Below, piece by piece: positions 5,231 to 10,032 of a DNA stretch of 10,032 nucleotides (position 1 is the first letter of the stretch; each line of letters begins with the position of its first letter). Source of the DNA: Lachnospiraceae bacterium. GTDB lineage: Bacteria; Bacillota_A; Clostridia; Lachnospirales; Lachnospiraceae. Position numbers and translations under genes: made by a program. Under the pieces are notes generated by a model. The model searched no databases, was not told the DNA's origin, and was given only the letters and a program-made list of their open reading frames with translations. The DNA lies in contig JAGACI010000152.1 in NCBI GenBank assembly GCA_017614185.1, positions 1 to 10,032 of the forward strand. The letters are read 5' to 3'.

Positions 5231-6697
5231 ATGAAGTTCACACCAACACTTGAAGAAGTAAAGTCAATAGCGAAAAGCGGGCAATACAAGGTTGTCCCCG
5301 TAAGCTGTGAGATCCTCTCGGATTTCACCACCACTATCGAAGCCATGAAGATTCTTAAGAATGTATCCACTCACTGCTACATGCTTGAATCGGCACAGGC
5401 CAACGAAACCTGGGGACGCTACACATTCCTGGGATTTGACCCCAAACTTGATATCACCTGCAGCGACGGTGAAATGAGAGTCGGAAACTTAAAGATTCAG
5501 ACCGACAATCCTTCAGAACAGCTTAGGCAGATAATCTCAGATTACAAGAGTCCCAGATTCGATTATCTCCCTCCCTTCACCGGGGGCCTCGTAGGATATT
5601 TCTCATATGATTACCTTTGCTACAGCGAGCCTGAAGTAAAAAGAAATGTTGAGGATTCCGAAGCCTTTAAGGATGTCGACTTAATGCTCTTTGACAAGGT
5701 AATCGCCTTCGACAACTTAAGGCAGAAGATAATACTTATCGTAAACATGTCACTTAAGGATCCTGAAGTTGAATACAACAAAGCTATCATGGAGCTTGAA
5801 CGCTTAAGCGACCTTCTCCATAAGGGAGAAAAAAGAGAGGAAACCGGAGGAAAGCTCCTTGGTGAAGTTACCGCTCTCTTCGATAAGCCAGAGTTTTGTG
5901 AAATGGTTGAGAAAGCCAAGCACCACATCCATGAAGGTGACATCTTCCAGATTGTTCTTTCAAACAGATTAAGCGCTCCTTTTGAAGGAAGCCTTCTTAA
6001 TACATACAGAGTACTTAGAACCATCAACCCTTCCCCTTACATGTTCTACTTCTCGGGAACAGACGTTGAGGTTGCCGGCGCATCACCGGAGACACTCGTT
6101 AAACTTGAGGATGGAATCCTTCACACCTTCCCTCTTGCAGGCACAAGGCCCAGAGGCAAGACTCCAGCAGAGGATGAAGCATTGGAAAAAGAGCTTCTGG
6201 CCGATGAAAAAGAACTTGCCGAGCACAACATGCTTGTGGACCTTGGAAGAAACGACCTTGGAAAGATAAGTAAGTTTGGAACAGTGCAGGTTGAAAAGCT
6301 CCATTCAATTGAACGCTTCTCACATGTAATGCACATCGGTTCAACGGTAAGAGGCGAGATTGATGACAAGCATGATGCTTTCGATGCCATAGAGGCCGTG
6401 CTTCCCGCGGGAACACTCTCCGGAGCTCCCAAGATCAGAGCCTGTCAGTTAATCGGAGACCTTGAGAACAACAAGAGAGGCATCTACGGCGGCGCAATCG
6501 GATACATCGACTTTACCGGAAACATGGATACCTGTATCGCTATTAGAATCGCCTATAAGAAAAACGGTAAGGTCTTCGTAAGAAGCGGAGCCGGAATCGT
6601 GGCAGATTCGGTACCTGAAACCGAGTATCAGGAATGCTTAAACAAGGCCAGAGCTTCATTACAGGCCTTAGAACTTGCACAGGAGGAAAGCTTATGA
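5231..6697 (+). CDS. trpE: Anthranilate synthase component I
   Basis: The enzyme uses chorismate and ammonia (delivered by TrpG) to make anthranilate, the first committed step of tryptophan synthesis. The 488-residue protein is of normal length. Visible features are the MLES tryptophan feedback-site motif (51-54) and the chorismate-binding domain with GASPETL, PLAGTRPRG, HNMLVDLGRNDLGKIS, PAGTLSGAPK, GGAIGY and GAGIVADSVPETEY in the correct order. The frame is open upstream to 5159, but that part runs through the T-box terminator. The ATG at 5231 has AGGAGG (5219-5224) 6 nt before it and begins with the usual trpE N-terminus. The stop overlaps the trpG start as ATGA. Regulation is by the upstream tryptophan T-box at the RNA level and, given the intact MLES site, probably by tryptophan feedback on the enzyme. 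Confidence 0.97.
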   Translation: MKFTPTLEEVKSIAKSGQYKVVPVSCEILSDFTTTIEAMKILKNVSTHCYMLESAQANETWGRYTFLGFDPKLDITCSDGEMRVGNLKIQTDNPSEQLRQIISDYKSPRFDYLPPFTGGLVGYFSYDYLCYSEPEVKRNVEDSEAFKDVDLMLFDKVIAFDNLRQKIILIVNMSLKDPEVEYNKAIMELERLSDLLHKGEKREETGGKLLGEVTALFDKPEFCEMVEKAKHHIHEGDIFQIVLSNRLSAPFEGSLLNTYRVLRTINPSPYMFYFSGTDVEVAGASPETLVKLEDGILHTFPLAGTRPRGKTPAEDEALEKELLADEKELAEHNMLVDLGRNDLGKISKFGTVQVEKLHSIERFSHVMHIGSTVRGEIDDKHDAFDAIEAVLPAGTLSGAPKIRACQLIGDLENNKRGIYGGAIGYIDFTGNMDTCIAIRIAYKKNGKVFVRSGAGIVADSVPETEYQECLNKARASLQALELAQEESL

Positions 6698-7263
6698 TTC
6701 TTCTGATTGATAACTACGACAGTTTTTCATATAACCTTTACCAGCTTATCGGTGAAATAGCACCTACCATCAAGGTAATAAGAAACGATGAGATGCCGGT
6801 AAGTAAGATTAGGGAACTTAATCCCGAAGGAATCATCCTCTCTCCCGGTCCCGGAAGGCCTGAGGATGCAGGCGTGATAGTTGATGTAGTAAAAGAGCTT
6901 GGAGGCAAGATTCCAATCCTTGGCGTATGTCTCGGACATCAGGCAATATGCCAGGCCTTCGGCGCAACAATCACCTATGCCAAGAAGCTTATGCACGGCA
7001 AGCAGTCGGAGGTTGAATTCGATACGACTTCTCCCCTCTTCAGGGGCTGTCCCAAGTTCGGACAGGTTGCAAGATACCACTCTCTCGCAGTTGACGCTGA
7101 CACGCTTCCCGATTGCATGAAGATTCTTGCCAGGACTACAGACGGAGAAGTAATGGCGGTTTGCCACAAGGAATACCCTATATACGGACTCCAGTTCCAC
7201 CCCGAATCCATCATGACACCAAGCGGAAAACAGATAATAAAGAACTTTATAAAGGAGATATAA
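6694..7263 (+). CDS. trpG: Anthranilate synthase component II (glutamine amidotransferase)
   Basis: This class I glutamine amidotransferase supplies ammonia from glutamine to TrpE. The 189 residues show the canonical catalytic triad: nucleophile C79 in GVCLGHQ, and H169 with E171 in QFHPES. The N-terminal MILLIDNYDSFSYNL and the oxyanion-region SPGPGRPEDAG (50-60) are also typical. The start at 6694 is chosen because AGGAGG (6681-6686) lies 7 nt upstream and because it gives the standard N-terminus; the frame is open 20 codons further but within trpE. The ATGA overlap with trpE favours equal production of the two subunits. A para-aminobenzoate role (PabA) is possible for this family in organisms with one copy, but the operon position makes TrpG the main role. 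It is a stand-alone protein, not fused to TrpD. Confidence 0.96.
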   Translation: MILLIDNYDSFSYNLYQLIGEIAPTIKVIRNDEMPVSKIRELNPEGIILSPGPGRPEDAGVIVDVVKELGGKIPILGVCLGHQAICQAFGATITYAKKLMHGKQSEVEFDTTSPLFRGCPKFGQVARYHSLAVDADTLPDCMKILARTTDGEVMAVCHKEYPIYGLQFHPESIMTPSGKQIIKNFIKEI

Positions 7264-7266
7264 ATC

Positions 7267-8292
7267 ATGATTAAAGAAGCAATCGTAAAAATAGTTAATA
7301 AAGAGGACCTCACATACGACGAGGCATATGCAGTAATGAATGAGATTATGAGCGGCGAGACAAGCGCTACGCAAAACGCGGCCTTTCTTGCTTCCCTTTC
7401 AACAAAGAGCGCCAGAGCCGAGACCACGGATGAGATTGCAGGCTGTGCCGCAGCCATGAGAGCTCATGCAACCCAGGTTGAGACAGGCATGGACATCTTT
7501 GAAATCGTAGGAACAGGCGGTGACAACGCTCACAGCTTTAACATCTCTACAACCTCTGCTCTCGTTGCAGCAGCAGGCGGAATGAAGGTAGCAAAGCACG
7601 GTAACAGAGCCGCTTCTTCAAAATGCGGAACAGCCGACTGTCTTGAAGCTTTGGGAGTAAACATCAATCAAAGTCCGGAAAGATGTATCGAGCTTTTAAA
7701 GGAAGTAGGCATGTGCTTCTTCTTTGCACAGAAATACCACAGCTCCATGAAGTACGTAGGACCCATCAGAAAAGAGCTCGGCGTAAGAACGGTATTTAAC
7801 ATCTTAGGACCCCTTACAAACCCCGGAAAGCCCTCCATGCAGCTTCTTGGAGTATATGACGAGTACCTTGTTGAGCCCCTTGCCCAGGTTCTTATAAGCC
7901 TTGGGGTAAAAAGAGGCATGGTCGTATACGGAATGGACAAGCTTGATGAAATCTCCTTAAGCGCTCCGACAAAAATATGCGAGATTAACGACGGATGGTT
8001 TAAATCATACACAATATCTCCCGAGGATTTCGGACTTACACGCTGCACCAAGGATGACTTAAAGGGTGGAGATCCTGAAGAAAACGCAAAGATAACGACT
8101 GATATTTTAAAAGGTGCAAAGGGTCCCAAGCGTGATGCAGTGCTTATGAACGCCGGTGCTGCCCTCTACATCGGAGGCAAAGCCGACAGCATGAAGGACG
8201 GTATCAAACTTGCTGCCGAAATCATTGATTCAGGCAAAGCTTTGGAAGTCCTTAACAAGTTCGTGGAAGTAAGCAACCGTCCGGAGGAATAA
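7267..8292 (+). CDS. trpD: Anthranilate phosphoribosyltransferase
   Basis: It transfers phosphoribosyl from PRPP to anthranilate, the second step of the pathway. The 341 residues match the usual length. Characteristic motifs are GTGGD (82-86, PRPP pyrophosphate binding) followed by SFNISTTSA (90-98), [12 protein letters not shown] (110-121) and ILGPLTNP (179-186), with the acidic DE pair in GMDKLDEIS for metal binding. The start at 7267 follows an AAGGAG site located in the end of trpG, with 3 nt between the trpG stop and this ATG. It is not fused to the amidotransferase as in enterobacteria. The next gene starts 1 nt after its stop. Nothing unusual is seen. Confidence 0.97.
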   Translation: MIKEAIVKIVNKEDLTYDEAYAVMNEIMSGETSATQNAAFLASLSTKSARAETTDEIAGCAAAMRAHATQVETGMDIFEIVGTGGDNAHSFNISTTSALVAAAGGMKVAKHGNRAASSKCGTADCLEALGVNINQSPERCIELLKEVGMCFFFAQKYHSSMKYVGPIRKELGVRTVFNILGPLTNPGKPSMQLLGVYDEYLVEPLAQVLISLGVKRGMVVYGMDKLDEISLSAPTKICEINDGWFKSYTISPEDFGLTRCTKDDLKGGDPEENAKITTDILKGAKGPKRDAVLMNAGAALYIGGKADSMKDGIKLAAEIIDSGKALEVLNKFVEVSNRPEE

Positions 8293-8293
8293 T

Positions 8294-9070
8294 ATGACAA
8301 TCTTAGATGAACTTGCGGATTACGCAAGGGAGCGAGTTGAAGAAGCAAAGCAGAAGAAAAGTCTTGATGCCATAAGAGAAGAAGCCTTCGCAATGCCCAA
8401 AGGCGACTTTGCCTTTGAAAAAGCCCTTAAAAAAGATGATATAAGTTTCATCTGCGAGTGCAAAAAGGCTTCTCCTTCAAAAGGCCTTATTGCTCCAGAC
8501 TTCCCATATCTTCAGATAGCGAAGGAATATGAGGCCGCAGGAGCTGACTGCATCTCGGTCCTTACAGAGCCCAAGTGGTTTCTCGGAAGTGATGAGTACC
8601 TGAAGCAGATTACGGCAAACGTAAACATTCCCTGCATAAGAAAAGACTTTACCGTTGATGAGTACATGATTTATGAAGCAAAGCTTCTCGGCGCTTCAGC
8701 GGTATTACTCATATGTTCAATCCTTTGCAAAAACGAAATCAAACGATATATCGAGATATGCGACAAGCTTGGGCTGTCCGCTCTCGTCGAAACCCATAAC
8801 GAGGATGAAGTGGCCATGGCTCTTGAAGCAGGCGCAAGAGTAATAGGTGTTAACAACAGAAACCTTAAAGATTTCAGCGTTGATACCGAAAACAGCAAGA
8901 GACTTCGCACTCTCATACCAAAGGATGTAGTCTTTGTATCCGAAAGCGGAGTTAAAGATGCCGAAGATATAAAGATACTTCGAGAGATCGGCGCAGACGC
9001 TGTTCTTGTAGGTGAAGCGCTTATGAAGGCTCCCGACAAGAAAGCAAAGCTTAATGAATTACGAGGATAA
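8294..9070 (+). CDS. trpC: Indole-3-glycerol phosphate synthase
   Basis: It catalyses ring closure and decarboxylation of CdRP to indole-3-glycerol phosphate, the fourth step. This is a single-domain (beta/alpha)8 enzyme of 258 residues. The catalytic set known for the family can be placed: E55 and K57 in ECKKASPSKG, K117 in IRKDF, E166 in LVETH, N187 in GVNNRN, and E217/S218 in VSESGV. The phosphate-binding end AVLVGEALM (236-244) is present. The ATG follows GGAGG by 6 nt, and the gap from the trpD stop is 1 nt. It is separate from the isomerase gene that follows, unlike the fused enzyme of E. coli. No defect is visible. Confidence 0.97.
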   Translation: MTILDELADYARERVEEAKQKKSLDAIREEAFAMPKGDFAFEKALKKDDISFICECKKASPSKGLIAPDFPYLQIAKEYEAAGADCISVLTEPKWFLGSDEYLKQITANVNIPCIRKDFTVDEYMIYEAKLLGASAVLLICSILCKNEIKRYIEICDKLGLSALVETHNEDEVAMALEAGARVIGVNNRNLKDFSVDTENSKRLRTLIPKDVVFVSESGVKDAEDIKILREIGADAVLVGEALMKAPDKKAKLNELRG

Positions 9071-9072
9071 AT

Positions 9073-9681
9073 ATGACAAAGATTAAACTGTGCGGGATGA
9101 GACGACCCGCGGATATCGAAGTTGTTAACGAGTTAAATCCTGATTATATCGGCTTCATTTTTGCTTCTAAGAGCAAAAGATATGTCGATCCGGATACCGC
9201 AAAAGAGCTTAAATCTCTTCTCTCCCCTTCCATAAAGGCTGTCGGGGTCTTCGTTAACGAAGAGATTGAAAATGTAGCAAATCTACTTAATAACAATGTC
9301 ATCGATATGGCGCAGCTTCACGGAGATGAGGACGAAGCTTATATAGCGGAACTTAGGAAGTTAAGTGACAAGCCCATAATCAAGGCTTTAAAGATTACCT
9401 CAGAGGAAGATATTAAAAGAGCCGATGCAATCAGTGCCGATTTCGTTCTTCTTGATTCAGGAGCAGGAAGCGGAATGGTCTTTAACTGGGGCCTTATTAA
9501 GGGCATTAAGAGGCCTTACTTCCTTGCAGGCGGACTTAATCCCGAGAATGTGGAAGAAGCCGTAAATGCCCTTAATCCCTATGCCGTTGACGTAAGCTCG
9601 GGAATAGAGACAGACGGCTTTAAAGACAGAAATAAGATGACAGCTTTCGTATCAAACGTAAGAAAGGAATCAACGAAATGA
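9073..9681 (+). CDS. trpF: Phosphoribosylanthranilate isomerase
   Basis: It performs the Amadori rearrangement of phosphoribosylanthranilate to CdRP, the third step. The protein is 202 residues, normal for a monofunctional barrel enzyme. The general base C7 (KLCGMR) and general acid D128 (LLDSGAGSG, 126-134) are both present. So are QLHGDE (81-86), the phosphate-binding [10 protein letters not shown] (151-160) and DVSSGIE (173-179). The ATG is 2 nt after the trpC stop, with a GAGG site inside the end of trpC. Its own stop overlaps the trpB start as ATGA. Nothing unusual is seen. Confidence 0.97.
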   Translation: MTKIKLCGMRRPADIEVVNELNPDYIGFIFASKSKRYVDPDTAKELKSLLSPSIKAVGVFVNEEIENVANLLNNNVIDMAQLHGDEDEAYIAELRKLSDKPIIKALKITSEEDIKRADAISADFVLLDSGAGSGMVFNWGLIKGIKRPYFLAGGLNPENVEEAVNALNPYAVDVSSGIETDGFKDRNKMTAFVSNVRKESTK

Positions 9682-10032
9682 CAAACCCAAATGCACGCTT
9701 CGGTAACTACGGCGGACAGTACATACCGGAAACTCTTATGAACGCCGTTATCGAGCTTGAAGAAGCATATAACCACTATAAAAACGACCCGGAATTCAAC
9801 AAGGAACTGGAAACCCTCTTTAACGAATATGCGGGCAGACCTTCAAGGTTATACTATGCCGAAAAGATGACAAAGGATCTTGGTGGCGCCAAAATTTATC
9901 TTAAAAGAGAGGATTTAAACCATACCGGTGCCCACAAGATTAATAACGTTTTGGGACAGGCTCTTCTTGCAAAGAAGATGGGTAAAACAAGACTGATTGC
10001 AGAGACAGGCGCAGGTCAGCACGGTGTTGCAA
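9678..10032 (+). CDS. trpB: Tryptophan synthase beta subunit, 3' part beyond the window
   Basis: The first 118 codons of the enzyme that condenses indole with serine to give tryptophan are present; the gene runs off the right edge. The N-terminus [16 protein letters not shown] (5-20) is characteristic. The PLP-binding lysine in HTGAHKINN falls at K87, the same number as in the well-studied Salmonella enzyme, and the catalytic glutamate in AETGAGQHG is at E109. The start overlaps the trpF stop (ATGA), with AAAGGA a few bases upstream. It is the ordinary TrpB1 type by its N-terminus rather than the longer TrpB2. trpA would be expected next, outside the window. Confidence 0.97.
   Translation, partial: MTNPNARFGNYGGQYIPETLMNAVIELEEAYNHYKNDPEFNKELETLFNEYAGRPSRLYYAEKMTKDLGGAKIYLKREDLNHTGAHKINNVLGQALLAKKMGKTRLIAETGAGQHGVA

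Noticed and set aside
6727..7374. 215-codon minus-strand open frame opposite trpG
   Set aside because: It lies antisense to a clear trpG/trpD region, and its composition (many Cys, Tyr and Leu) looks like a shadow frame with no family motif.

Overview
The window looks like chromosomal DNA from a low-to-moderate GC Gram-positive anaerobe, most likely a clostridial organism of the Lachnospiraceae type. The clues are strong AGGAGG-type ribosome sites, a tRNA-sensing T-box leader in front of the tryptophan genes, the gene order trpE-G-D-C-F-B, and an EFR1-type flavodoxin/ferredoxin protein. The taxonomic call is inference from style and gene content; no marker gene is present.

Left half (1-4377), all on the minus strand. 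Read in the direction of transcription it holds an aspartate/glutamate racemase-family protein (4377-3679), an EFR1 flavodoxin/ferredoxin protein (3596-2841) and a small pyridoxamine-5'-phosphate-oxidase-like flavoprotein (2774-2382). A tight three-gene unit follows: a YhfC-type intramembrane protease homologue (2277-1483), an ABC ATPase (1472-762) and an ABC permease (765 to beyond base 1). This last unit is preceded by a perfect 23-bp palindrome lying exactly between a -35 (TTGACC) and a -10 (TATTTT) box separated by 19 bp. That is the layout of a promoter controlled by a MerR-family activator, whose gene is not in the window.

Middle (4378-5230), about 850 bp without a protein gene, between divergent transcription units. 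It contains an array of hairpin-forming repeats (three direct copies at a 74-75 bp period plus one inverted copy, 4551-4817), then a sigma-A-type promoter and a complete tryptophan T-box riboswitch (about 4933-5190). The riboswitch has specifier UGG, a UGGC acceptor-binding bulge and an intrinsic terminator.

Right half (5231-10032), plus strand: trpE, trpG, trpD, trpC, trpF and the first 118 codons of trpB. They are packed with ATGA overlaps or 1-3 nt gaps and together convert chorismate to the last steps of tryptophan. The T-box should let transcription into the operon only when uncharged tRNA-Trp accumulates.

The trp operon is ordinary and well conserved. The parts worth a second look are the MerR-style promoter of the YhfC/ABC unit, the repeat array beside the trp promoter, and the altered first catalytic position of the racemase.
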